This document shows, one piece after another, positions 23,513 to 34,775 of a stretch of 64,000 nt of DNA. Position 1 is the stretch's first letter. Each line of letters starts with the position of its first letter. Origin of the DNA: Benincasa hispida. Lineage: Eukaryota > Streptophyta > Magnoliopsida > Cucurbitales > Cucurbitaceae. The notes below the pieces were generated by a model. That model was given only the letters and a program-made list of their open reading frames with translations. It was not told the origin of the DNA and made no database searches. The DNA lies in NCBI RefSeq assembly GCF_009727055.1, contig NC_052359.1, positions 13,912,232 to 13,976,231 of the forward strand, in the 5' to 3' direction. The translations under genes and the position numbers were made by a program.

Positions 23513-24278
23513 GAGAGCTAAAATCAAGCCACCATTACCAAAACCCAAATCAACCCAGCAGTCCAAATCCAAGTCAAATTACAAAACAACCAAATCCACT
23601 GAGGAAATCGAAACCCAAATAGCAGAATTCCCAAAGGCAAAACTCAAAAGTAACCTAAAAAGCGAGATGAGAAAGAGGGTCGTGTTGAAAAAACTTGTAT
23701 CTCATCAGAAAAACCTGAATGGGAAATGGGTTTGAACTTTAGAGAAGAAGTGGATCTTGAATAGCTAGTAGTGGTTAGAGCGTCGGTGGAGAGCTCGCTC
23801 AAAAGTGACTGATTGAGGTTTGAGAAGACCCTACAGCGTACTACTACAGCTCCATTTGGAATTTTTTTACCCTTTTTCTTTGTTTTGGGGTTGTTGGATT
23901 ACTTGAGAAATCTTAAGAAAATGGGTAAAAACATATAATCAAAGAATGGAAATCTCTTTTGCTATCAATCAAGTTTGGTACTTGAATATAAAGGGAAGAA
24001 ATTGGATTTAAGAAAAAGGGGTTTAATTTTTAGGACAGATATGGAAGTAATTGTAGGACAGGAAAGAGTAGGATTCTTCCTTTGTTGTTTTTTTATTGTT
24101 CATCTTTTTCTACCTGTTGTCGCTCCAACTCAATGCTGTGTTCTTTGAATATCGCATTACCGACAGTCTTGCACATGGAGCACGTGCAAACACAATACAT
24201 GATGATAGTTTTTTCTTTTTTCTTTTTTCTTTTCTTTTGAAAGGATGATGATTAATTCTGATATAGATAATAAATAGA

Positions 24279-24894
24279 GAAAAATATATTTTTGTACCTA
24301 GGGTTTTTTATCTAGTTTCTATTTAGTTCCTAAATTTCAAAATGTTACACATTTAGTATTTAAGTTTTGAGTTTGATTTTAATTTAGTCCATATGTTTCA
24401 AAGTGCTATAATTTTATGCTTGACATTTGAATTTTGCTTCAATTTAGCCCCTATATCTTGAGGTGTACACTTTTAACCTCAATTTTTCATTAAATATCCA
24501 CTTTCCATCTTTTTGAGTTAATTTCTGTTAATAAATTAAAAATCTTAAAAGAATTATAATTAATTAAGTTTTACTATTTTTATCACTTTATAAATTAATT
24601 TCAATTTTTCATTTCTAATTATTTTTAATTAATTAATAGAAATTGACGTCAATGATTGAAAGTAAGTATTTAATGAAAATTTGAGGTTAAAAATGTAAAG
24701 TCTTGAAATTCATGAACCAAATTGAAACAAAATTGAAATCTCAATGGTAAAATTATAATATTTTGAAACTTATGGATTAAATTGAAACAAAATTCAAAAC
24801 ATAAGAATTAAATGGGTAACATTTTAAAACCTATGGATCAAATAGAAACTAAAATCAAAACCTAGAGACCAAAAAGATATTATTTTCTAATAAA
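24279..24894. mobile_element. Long palindromic non-autonomous element (about 616 bp)
   Basis: The left arm (from 'agaaaaatatatttttg.acctaggg' through repeated 'caatttagtcc' and 'tcaaaatgttac') is mirrored by the right arm ('gtaacattttaaaac', 'gaccaaaaagatat'). The core holds 'aattgacgtcaatgattgaaag' and 'ttaatgaaaatttgaggtt', with partner 'aacctcaatttttcatta'. The interior of the 54.2-55.6 kb fold-back element belongs to the same family. No coding capacity. Confidence 0.65.
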
Positions 24895-25110
24895 TATCTT
24901 GATTCCAAACATTTAAAACAATTAATATATGTGTTTAGATACGTATAATAATTAATGGTTGAAAGTAAAATATTTGTGTTTAAATTGATATATGTAAGAA
25001 CTAAATCAAATAGTTATTTAATGTAAGAGAAGAATTAATGATTATTTAATCTATTGTTAAATTGATTATTATTTAATTACTTAAAATAAAAATTAATAAA
25101 TATTTATAGG

Positions 25111-25316
25111 GTAATTATTTTAAATGGTAAAACTACTGAAAATATTTTAATTACAGCAAAATGTCACTATCTATCAATGAAATATCGTGATAGACATCTA
25201 TCACTGACACTGATAGATGTGTGGTATATCGGGATCTATCACTGATAGATAGTGAAATTGTGTTTTATTTGTAAATAAGTTGACTCATTTTTCTTTATTT
25301 GAAAATAGTCTTATTT
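25111..25316. mobile_element. Palindromic MITE with TATCTATCA-type core (second copy)
   Basis: 'aattattttaaatggtaaaa..actgaaaat' and 'gcaaaatgtcactatctatca' are mirrored by 'gatagatagtgaaattgtgt' and downstream sequence. The centre carries several 'tatcactga' motifs. Related to 17807-17995. Confidence 0.6.
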
Positions 25317-26407
25317 TTTACTAAACATTAATAAACATAGTTAAATAAATATAAATTAATTAGAATATGAATAATTAATAATAATTTTTTATATTAAATA
25401 GTTAAGATAATATAAATTGTTAATCGTAAATGGTATTAGTTGAAATTTATTAAATATAAATAATGTATTTATATTTAATAATTAATTAAAATTAAGAGTA
25501 ACACTTCATTGATATTAATTAATTAAGTAAGTTATATTTTTACCATTTGTCTCCCAAATATAAAAGTTTCACATGTATGGAAAGTATTAGAAAGCATATG
25601 CCATATGAGATTCAACGTTTTTGGATAATAATATCTTGTATTTTAAAGTGAAATATTGTTAAACAAACAAAGATATTAAATGTTAATTTGAAATTTTATG
25701 GCAAAACATGATAACCAAACAGGTTCTTAGGATCCTAAGGGGTTAAAATTAAAATATTTCAAATAATTTTTTTTTGTTTTGATTTTAATTTTAAAAAAAA
25801 AATAGTTCAACAATGTGATAGAGATCTGGTTATGTCTTATCTATTGAGTCACGTTTAAAATAAATTTATAAATGATAATTTTAGTATGAAATTCCATAGG
25901 GAAGAGTAAGTCCTATTAAATTAGGGTATACAAGTTTTTTTTTGGTTATATTGGATAAATATGGAGTTCCAATTCAAAACTAAATGACAATGAGAAGAGT
26001 AATTTATGTATCTTATAAAAAATTTGAGGTCTCTATCTTTCTAATGTGGGATACTCAACATTTTTTTATTAAATCTTCATTTATGCTTCATAAGTTCTAA
26101 TCATATCAAATAAACACGAAAACAATCCAAACATGGCTCAATAGATAAGATACCCATTACTTTCCTAAGGTCAATGATTTGGTTATCGTCCCCATTGTTG
26201 TTGAACTAAATAAATGATAAAAAAAAAAAATCACATCATATCCTTAATTTTTGAAAGTGATATCAATTAAAACTTTAAAATAGGTAAAGGAAGAATAACT
26301 TCATTGGCATGTAGTATGTGTTAGCTATCAATTATAAATTGGCATGAGATTCTAACTAAATTTGAAGACCAAAAACTCATAAATCCCAAATAATGTTGTA
26401 TCTATTA
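25317..26407. other. AT-rich spacer with a SINE-like remnant near 26138-26205
   Basis: ATGGCTCAATAGATAAG (26139 onward) resembles a pol III box A and TTTGGTTATCGTCCCC (about 26182) a decayed box B, suggesting a tRNA-derived SINE. The reverse complement of the box A-like part recurs near 25840 (ttatctattgagtca). The remainder is unassigned AT-rich DNA. Confidence 0.4.
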
Positions 26408-26770
26408 TGAATATTATAATAGAAAATAGATGTCCATTACTTAGTGTTCCAAAGGTCATGTGTTACTATTCATGTTGTCCATGTGCCTTGTAGTTATTCA
26501 TATTTGGTGTTCGTGTAAGTCTATATCCTACTTATCATTTTGTCTATAAATAGTGGCATTTGGTGGATCTTAAAAATCACACATATATTGGTGAGAATTC
26601 CACATCCACTAATTTTCGTATTATCTAATTTCATGATTTTGGTTATTTTATCTTTTAGTTATTTTATTTTATAATTTTAGTTTTTATTTATTTATTATTA
26701 TTATATAAAAATATTATTATATTATATTTTTCATATCCGTATTCTCGTTGTGCTCCTCAATTTCATAACA
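26408..26770 (+). mobile_element. 5' LTR of a Copia element
   Basis: The 363-bp sequence starts TGAATATTATAATAGAAAA and ends tttcataaca. It matches the LTR at 3912-4259 along its length, including 'tgtctataaatag' (TATA region) and 'attctcgttgtgct'. It is followed at once by TGTTATTAGCACGAGCTC (26771-26788), which occupies the primer-binding-site position; this is a TTATCAGCACGA-like form rather than the usual TGGTATCAGAGC. Confidence 0.8.
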
Positions 26771-28531
26771 TGTTATTAGCACGAGCTCCTGTCGTTTTCC
26801 CCGCCAAAGATAGGTCTTAAAGATATGTCGAGATTTCCTTCTTCGTTATAATTAATAAATTTAATATTATTTTGCATATTCAATATCTATTAAATTTCTA
26901 ACATGAGTAGAATATTTTATGATAGTGCTGCTATGACAAAACTCATAAAATTAGAATTTGCTGCCCTTGATATTAATAGCAAATATTATTTGTTATGGGT
27001 ACTTGATGCTGAAATCCACCTGGATATTATGAATCTTGGGGAGACTATTAAAGAAGAAAATACGACATCCAGTCAGGACAAAGCAAAAGCTATGATTTTC
27101 CTTCGTCGTCATATCCACGAAGGATTGAAAATGGAGTATCTTACAATAAAAGATCCTTGTATCTTGTGGAAAAATTTGAAAGAGATGTATGATCATCAAA
27201 ACACAGTTATTCTTCCTAAAGTTCATTATGAGTGGATGCACTTGAGGCTACAATATTTCAAATCAGTAAGTAATTACAACTCCCATTATTTAAAATCAGT
27301 TCAAAATTGTTGTTATGCGGAGAGAAAATTATTGATATCGATATGTTAGAGAAAACATTTTCTATATTTCATGTCTCAAATATGGTCCTACAACAGCAAT
27401 ATCGAGAGAAAGGTTTTAAACAGTATTTTGAATTAGTTTCATGTCTTCTAGTGACCAAACAAAATAACAACTTATTGATGAAAAATCATAAAACTCGACC
27501 AACCAAAATAATACCATTCCCTGAAGTGAATGCTGTGAATTTTAATAATAATCGTGGTCGAGATCATGGTCGCGGTCGAGGTCGTGACCGTGGTAGAGGA
27601 AGAAATAATTATTATTTTCATGGTGATCATTCTAGTCATTTAAATTTCAAAAGAACCACATAAAATGATGATCACAAAGGAAAAGCTCCACAAGATAAAA
27701 GTTCAAAGAGTGTTGAAAATAAATGTTTCCGATGCGAAATAACTAGGCATTGATCACGTACCTGTTGTATGTCAAAACATTTAGTTGACCTTTAACAAGT
27801 CTCCCTGAAGGAAAAAGAGAAAAACGTGGAAGCAAATTTTGCATACCAGGATAATGAAAAATTGACCCATTTCATGTGACAAATTTGGATGTGGTAGACC
27901 TCTTTGAATCTCCTAAAGAGAAGATTGGCGTAGTTGATGGAACATCAAGTGTTTCTTTTGATTTTGAGAATATTTATACTTAATGTTATTGTTTTCTTTT
28001 ATCTATCTTCATGTTTTTTTTAGTAACTTAGTATATTTTAAGTGTTGTTTTTCTTATTGTAATTATTTTCTTTTAATGAAGAAACATTGATCATTTTCAT
28101 ATGTTGGGTGTTTCAAAAAGAGCAAAGAAGATCTATGTCTGACAGACAGTGCAACTACACACATAATACTTACAAATAAAAATATTTTTCCAAATTGACA
28201 ATGCTGAAAGCAAAAGTAAATACAATATCAGGTTCTGCAAACTTGATCGAAGGTTTTGGAAAAGCAAATACTAGAGGAACAAAATTTACAATTGACATTG
28301 CATTGTTCTCTAGTCAATCAAAGAGAAATCTTCTAAGTTTTAAAGATATACATTGCAATGATTATCATATTGAGACTGATAGTAAGAATAATGTGGAATA
28401 TCTATATATCATATCCACTGTCTCAAATAAAAAATATATATTGGAAGAGTTGCCTGCTTTATCTTTTGGATTGTATTATACTCATATACGAGTAATTGAA
28501 ACATATGCAACAATGAACCTGAAGTTCATGA

Positions 28532-31500
28532 TGAAGGAAATCAAACACGAGGATTTCCATGATTAGCGGAAAGATCATTCCAAATTACAATCATATATGA
28601 ACTTTACAATTACAATCTCAAATAGAAACATACGGTTATGCATTTAAATACAGAAATTACAGCATGTTCTATAAATTATCAAGGAAAAGAGTAACGCACT
28701 TTTGTCTACTCATCACAATGCTCCTTGATCATGAACGCTCGATCACAGCAATACCCGAACGCTCGTCCAACACGACTGCTACACTACACGATCATCGCGC
28801 ACTCGAATATGGCGATTGTCTCGATCACAAACACCTCAACAACATGAACGGCCTCCACAGAACCTCGATAGTGTCAAGTTGAGTATGACACCACCAAGAA
28901 GGCTACCTTGGTATTCTTGGTGCGAGAATCCAGAGGGTGGGCTCTGTATGGACTTGGTTTGAGGCAGAAAGCAAGAGGAAACACAATCGCGTAAATGATT
29001 GAACAAGTGAGAGATGGAAAGAACCTATCGTATAGGTCAATGCCCAATCGTTTAAGAAAAGCTAAGCGATCGTCTAACAAAAGCTATGTGATCGTTTAGC
29101 TCATCGCTTAGCTGAGTGTCTATCGCCTACAAACACTCCACGATCATTTAGCTAACTCCAAGTTGTCGCTTAGTAAATCCACTTTACTTGACAATTTCCA
29201 TGAGAATATTTTCGAGAGAGGAAATCTCAAATCAACAATTTTCAACCTTACTAAAATTAGGAAAACATTTTTTCTTTTATCTCACGGTTACCATGAAACC
29301 ACCAATTGTTGGGGTTGATGCCCTAAAGTCTCGTGTCCTGTAGTTTGTAAATAGTTCGTACGAATGCTTGTGTTGTATAATATATGATATTTACTTCACA
29401 TCTTGTATTTTGCTCAGTTGCTTGTTTTATTTGCTTTACCACAAACCAATAAACTTCAAATCCCTAGTTATTTGTATGTAACTCAAGTATGTATGTGGTG
29501 ACATACAATTGGATCATGTCTTGAGTGATAACCAAAATGGTCTATAATATATGGATAAAGAAGAGAAACCTTATCCTGGTAACGCTACGGATGCGGCCTA
29601 CTCTGTGGAATGGCCACAAGTGTTGTGACTTGTCACAGATGGTCTGATCCTGATCATTCGTGTGGGGGACATGCGAACGGGGGCGTCCTATACAAAGAGT
29701 TTGTATAAGACCTAACCACGAAGTGTTAACGTTTCGTTATATAACACCTTTCATGACAGAGACTTCACTTCACTAGGATGACCATAGATAACATGACTTC
29801 AATCCTGAGTGAGTTAGGAACTCCTCCCATTGAGAGTGATCCTTTGATTTGTATGGGTGCGAGTGGCCAGGTCGCCGATTCAAACCTACCATTTTGGGGA
29901 TTCGTCTGATTTGGGAGTTGAGAACTCAACTACACAAGATGGAATTTACTCCTTCCTCGAGGCAGGGGATAAGTAAGATAGATAGCTCCCTTAAGGGCTA
30001 ATTCTAGGGCTTGTGAACGTGGCGTGGCGCAACACACCTTTTCTTGGTTCGAGAGGTATTCACACATAGTTGGACTATGTTGTATTGTTCATTAGAGGAA
30101 TCAGTGGTACTTAAGGATTGTGATGTAACAACAGATGCAAAACGGTAATTTGGTCCAGCTGCACTTACGAGCATCTGTGAAGGGTCATCATACTCATGAT
30201 TAGTTATATTTAAGGACGCAAAAATATATATGTGGTAAAAAAGTTCAACTGTTGATCTTTGGTGGAATATTCTTACAGTTAACGGATGGTGGATTCTCAT
30301 GGCTAAAGAGTTTTAGTCAGCTATTCACGGACTGTTGGAGCTTCGAGCTACATGTCCATTAGGCCCCTGAGTAGCTTGGATAAAGTCGAGAATCAGTGTT
30401 TGGGTTAATTTGAAATGTTCAAATTGACAAGATGAAGTTCGATTATATATGATATAATTGGACTGGTTAATTATATATGATATAATTGGCCTAAATGAAG
30501 ATGTTATGAGATACATTATTTTGAAGGAAATTAGATATAAATATGATTTATATCAAGTAGAGGAGAAATTACTATAGTAGATATGTGATATCAAACTATA
30601 GGTTAAAAATATAATATGATTATATTTATTAATATTTTAATTAGTTAATTATATGATAATTAACCCAAAATCACGTTCGAACGTGCATTAGTAGGAACTG
30701 CGTCGGCTATTATAACCAATTAATTAAAATGAAATTTGTTTCATTTTGAATCGTTAAGTGGTTCGGAAAGAGATCGAAGGAGCGTGTTGGTGTGAAAACG
30801 TAATCGATCGTTTAAAATTGAGAACCTATACGATAGTCGCTCAGCGCCTAAACATCGTCTACCTAGCACCTAAACGATCAAACACTAAGTCCTAAACAAT
30901 CAGTTAGCTTTCCTAAACGATCGTATAATGTGTTGTATTTGCTAAATGATCGCCTACTATTTTCTAAATGATCGTTCAATAAAATCTACACGATCGTGTA
31001 GTTTCTCCTAAACGATAAGCACCTTGCTATACGATAGCTTCTTATTCCCTCCCACTTGCTTATCGCTTATACGATCTGTCCTCCTTCCTCTACCAAACTC
31101 ACCAAAGACCACGCTTTGAGTTCTCACTCCGAGAATACCTGGGGCTCTTTTCTGGTGGTGTCGTCCTCATTGCGTTCGTGAGTTTGCGGTTGTTCGTGCT
31201 GCTGCAGTCGACGCATCTGTTGGGCGTTGGTTGATCGGGTAGAGGTTTCCACTGTGCTGAGTTCCAAAGTTTGAAGACCGTCTTCAACTAGTATGGTAAC
31301 TCTCTCCCTTGTAATTTCTTGTTCAAAGCATGCCAACAATTACTGTTTGTTTGCATAACTGTGCATTTGAATGTATTTGATGTATTTCGGTCACTATGAA
31401 ATTGGAGCGACCCGAACGCGCTCATGGAACTCTTCGGTAAGAGATCCTTCACCAATAACCTCTCACTCAATTGGTTATTAGAGAAAAAGAGTTAATTATC

Positions 31501-32788
31501 CAATAATTTAATATTATTATAAATATAAATGATAACTAACTTACTATACTATATTTATAACCTATAGTTTTAATATTTCATCTCATGAAATATATAAACC
31601 ATAGCTCTTTTTCTATTTCATGGTACTTAATGTAAATCTCATTTATATTAATCCTCCACTAGATGTATCTCATACATCATACCGATTATATCATATATAA
31701 TCGAATTACCTCTTGTCAATTTGAATATTTCAAATCAACATCAAGAACTGATCCTCAACTGAATCCATTAAGCTACCAAGGGGACCTTATGGACCTGTAG
31801 CTCGAAGCTCCAACGGTACGTGAATAAATGACTAAACTCTTTAGTCACAAAATCTACCATCCGTTAACTGTCAGGTACTCTACTAAAGACCGACAGTTGA
31901 ACTCTCCTTAGCACAGATATATTATGTGTCCATCTTAACCAATCAACAGTGCGACAATCCTTCACAGATTGCTCGTCAGTATAGCTCGACCAATAACCAT
32001 TATGCCCCTGTAGTTACATCTAACTTCTTTAGAACCACTGATCCCTTTAATGAACATAAGTCATAGTACTACTATGACTGAGTTATCTTTTCCAAAGAGA
32101 AGTTGTGGCCACTATATTCAAGCCCTGAAATCAACCCTTAAGGGAGCAATCTCTCTACTTACCCCTGCTTCGAGGAAAGAGTGAATTCCATCTTATGTAT
32201 TGAGTTCCCAGTTCCTAAATCAGACAAGTTCCCAAAAAGATAGACATGTTGAGTTGGCAATCTGGCCACTCTCACCCATACTAATCAAAGGATCGCCCTT
32301 AAAGGCAGGAGTTCCCAAAACACTCAGGATTAAGGTCATGTCACCTATGATCGTTTAGGTGAGATGTAAGTCTCTAGTATCAACGACGTTATATACAGAG
32401 TCTAGTTATCTCGTGGTCTGATCTTATACAAACTCTTTGTATAGGACACTTTTGTCACACGTCTCCACATGAATGGTCAGGATCTACCATCTGTAGTAGT
32501 TTACAACACTTGCAAACCTCTACAAAGTGGGTCGTATCCGTAGTGTCACAAGGATCAGGCATCTCACCTTAATCCTTATACTACCGGCCTATTTTGGTTA
32601 TCACTTAAGGCATGATCCACTTGTATATCACATATATATATGCTTAAGTTTACATAAGATAACCATGGAGCTTTGTTTATTGGATATGAGTAAATGCAAG
32701 AATGAAATAACAGTTATTTTATTCATAAAACAATGTGTATCATTACAAACAACGAGACTACAGGAGAATTAGGACACGAATCCCAACA
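28532..32788 (-). mobile_element. Solo LTR of a long-LTR Copia-like family, inserted in Copia; itself split
   Basis: Read on the minus strand it starts TGTTGGGATTCGTG (at 32788) and ends GATTTCCTTCA (at 28532). It is flanked by the exact 5-bp duplication catga (28527-28531 and 32789-32793). Without the nested insert it is about 2,107 bp, almost the same length as the inner copy (2,145 bp). There is no internal coding region, so it is a solo LTR produced by LTR-LTR recombination. It shares the 'gttggagcttcgagctac' block with 305-1618 and is homologous to the copy from 61960. Confidence 0.88.
29307..31451 (+). mobile_element. Second solo LTR, nested in the first in opposite orientation
   Basis: It starts TGTTGGGGTTGATGCCC at 29307 and ends GAGATCCTTCA at 31451, with the exact 5-bp duplication ccaat on both sides (29302-29306, 31452-31456). 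It is 2,145 bp and non-coding. It is a diverged subfamily of the outer LTR: the same TGTTGGG start and CCTTCA end, and the same order of landmark blocks ('tcctatacaaagagtttgta', 'acagttaacggatgg', 'ttggagcttcgagctac'). A GATCGTTTA-type motif array occupies about 30798-31080. Confidence 0.9.
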
Positions 32789-33215
32789 CATGAATCCATA
32801 CATATTTACAATTTGGCATGACCAATTGGGTCATCTAGGATCTATAATGATGAGGAGAGTTATTAAGAATTCAAATGGACACCCATTGAAGAACCAGAAG
32901 ATTCTTCAATCTAATGAATTATCATGTGATGTATGCTCTCAAGGAAAATTGATAATTAGACCTCACCAGCTAAAGTGGGGATTGAATCACCTACATATTT
33001 AGAACGAATTCATGGTGATATATGTGGACCCATTAACCCATCAAGTGGACCATTTAGATATTTTATGGTATTAATAGATGTATCCAGCAAATGGTCACAC
33101 GTGTGCTTATAATCAAGTCGAAATCTTGCAGTTGCAAGATTACTTACTCAAATATTTAAGTTAAGAGCATAATTTCCTGATTATACAATTAAGACCATTC
33201 GTCTTGATAAATATA

Positions 33216-34775
33216 CATTGTTCAAAATAGGAAAGAGAAAATGGTTTTAAATGAGGCACACGTTTTTAAGAAAAATATATGAAATCATAATATTTTTCAA
33301 ATACCCACGACTTTCCATATTCTTCGATTTCTCTCTCAAAACTCTCTATTTCAGCTCATTTTGGCCAAATCCCTCTATCTTAGATCTTCGATTTTTTCGG
33401 GCCAACCTTCTCAGATCCTCACCGACGACCACACTGCCAAGCAGAGACAACAAACACGCTAGTGCCAAGAAAGTGGATGACAAACGACGCGCAAGAGGAG
33501 GATGACAAACAATACGCGAGGGGAGGACAATGAACAACGGACAGTGAGCGACTTAAATTGACAACAAATGGCGGCACGAAGCGGCCAACGGTTTGTATGG
33601 CAGTACGACTCAAACGACAAACAGTGGCCTGATTCGGACGACTCAGATTTTCAACAAATGGCAGTGTGAGAGGAGAACGACAGCTAGCATGGCGGATGGT
33701 CGAGCCAAGGATGACTGGCACGACAGCAGACGGTCAAATCAAGGAGCACGAACGACAACAAAGACTTTAAGAGGAAGAGGACATAAAGATGGGGAGGGTT
33801 ATGCACACAATCCGAAGATAACTTTTTCTCTTTTATTTTTTTCTAAACCTTAAACATACATAAATACGTACATACATACATATATAACTCTCATTTTAAG
33901 GTTTTAACCTATCGTTCTCCATCTTCTAGTCCTCTCTGTCTCTACCATTCCCTTCTTTCTGCAGAACTTCAACTTTTGTTTGTCGTTCCAACTTCCCACC
34001 GTTTGTCCGCTCTATTCGTTCGTTGTTCGTTCGATGCGTTAGCCTTTGTCTTTGTTCTAGACCTCTGATGCGTCAACTGAAGTTCTCAACCTTTGCCTAC
34101 ACTCTATCGTTCCCGTGTGTATGCCACTGGTCCATCGTTCGTCTACCGTTTTGACTTCCCATGTGTTTGTCATTCGTCCGCCGTTCATCTGTTAAAGTTC
34201 AAGTGTGTCAGCCTTCATCTTCGTTCCAGACCTCCGGTACATCAGTTGAAGTTCTCAACCTTTGCCTGCACTCTGTCGTTCCCATGTGTCTGCCATTGGT
34301 CTATCGTCTCGACTTCCCATGTGTTTGTCATTCGTCTGTCGTTCATCTGCTATCATTCAAGGTTTGTGATTTCAAATATCAAACCACCATTTGTCTGCCT
34401 TCCTCTCTGACATTTTTTTTAAAATTTCAGATCTCCCATTCTTGCTTCTCAAATTTTAGATTTCCAACGATCGGTTTCGAGGTTTGTACAAATGTAAATT
34501 CAATTGTTGTAGTTCTATAATGGATTTGTGGAACTTTTTTTTTTTAGTTTTTATGCAGGTGGCTATTTTATGTGTTTGGTTCGTTGGTGGTTTATTCATT
34601 ACATTACTTTGTGGATTTTTCTAGTACTTGTGTTGGTGGCTATTTAAGATTTTTGTACTTGCTTTATTGATTGGAGATATGCACTGAATAATATAAAGGA
34701 TCTTAGATTTGTTTTTCTAGTTGGTGATGGTTCTATTTTGAGTCTTTGACTATAGTTTCTTTATTTTTATAGACT
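33216..34775. other. Non-coding region 5' of the hAT relic with a tandem duplication
   Basis: Less AT-rich than its surroundings. 34035-34204 and 34205-34375 are an imperfect tandem duplication of about 170 bp (shared 'gaagttctcaacctttgcct' and 'gacttcccatgtgtttgtca'). Long frames here, such as 33419-33721 (minus) and 34161-34520 (plus), have no family signature. It may be the 5' leader region of the hAT element, since a splice-acceptor-like 'tttttatag' precedes the ATG at 34776. Confidence 0.4.

Larger units (their letters stand above)
26903..33215 (+). pseudogene. Copia gag-protease-integrase relic, split by a nested LTR insertion
   Basis: gag starts at 26903 (AALDINSKYYLLWVLDAEIH; WKNLKEMYDHQ), shifts frame near 27330 and continues to an RGRGRGRDRGRG-rich stretch (27550-27600). 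A zinc knuckle, CFRCEITRH, lies near 27726. The protease motif DSATTH is at about 28146, followed by KRNLLSFKDIHCNDYHIET. The frame is cut at 28531 by the solo LTR 28532-32788 and resumes at 32794 with TIWHDQLGHLGSIMMRR and CDVCSQGK (pre-integrase). The integrase start, HGDICGPI and VLIDVSSKW (two catalytic Asp), follows up to about 33215, where similarity ends. RT, RNase H and the 3' LTR are missing. Stops and frameshifts show it is dead. Confidence 0.9.

Noticed and set aside
23319..23735. 138-codon plus-strand frame
   Set aside because: It is antisense to exon 1 and the leader of the galactosyltransferase gene and includes the (CTT)n run as polyPhe; no family signature.
30798..31080. CRISPR-like or satellite array
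   Set aside because: The motifs are degenerate with irregular spacing inside a plant LTR; there are no uniform repeats with unique spacers.
33419..33721. 100-codon minus-strand frame
   Set aside because: The sequence is compositionally odd but matches no domain, and an overlapping plus-strand frame is equally long; unsupported.
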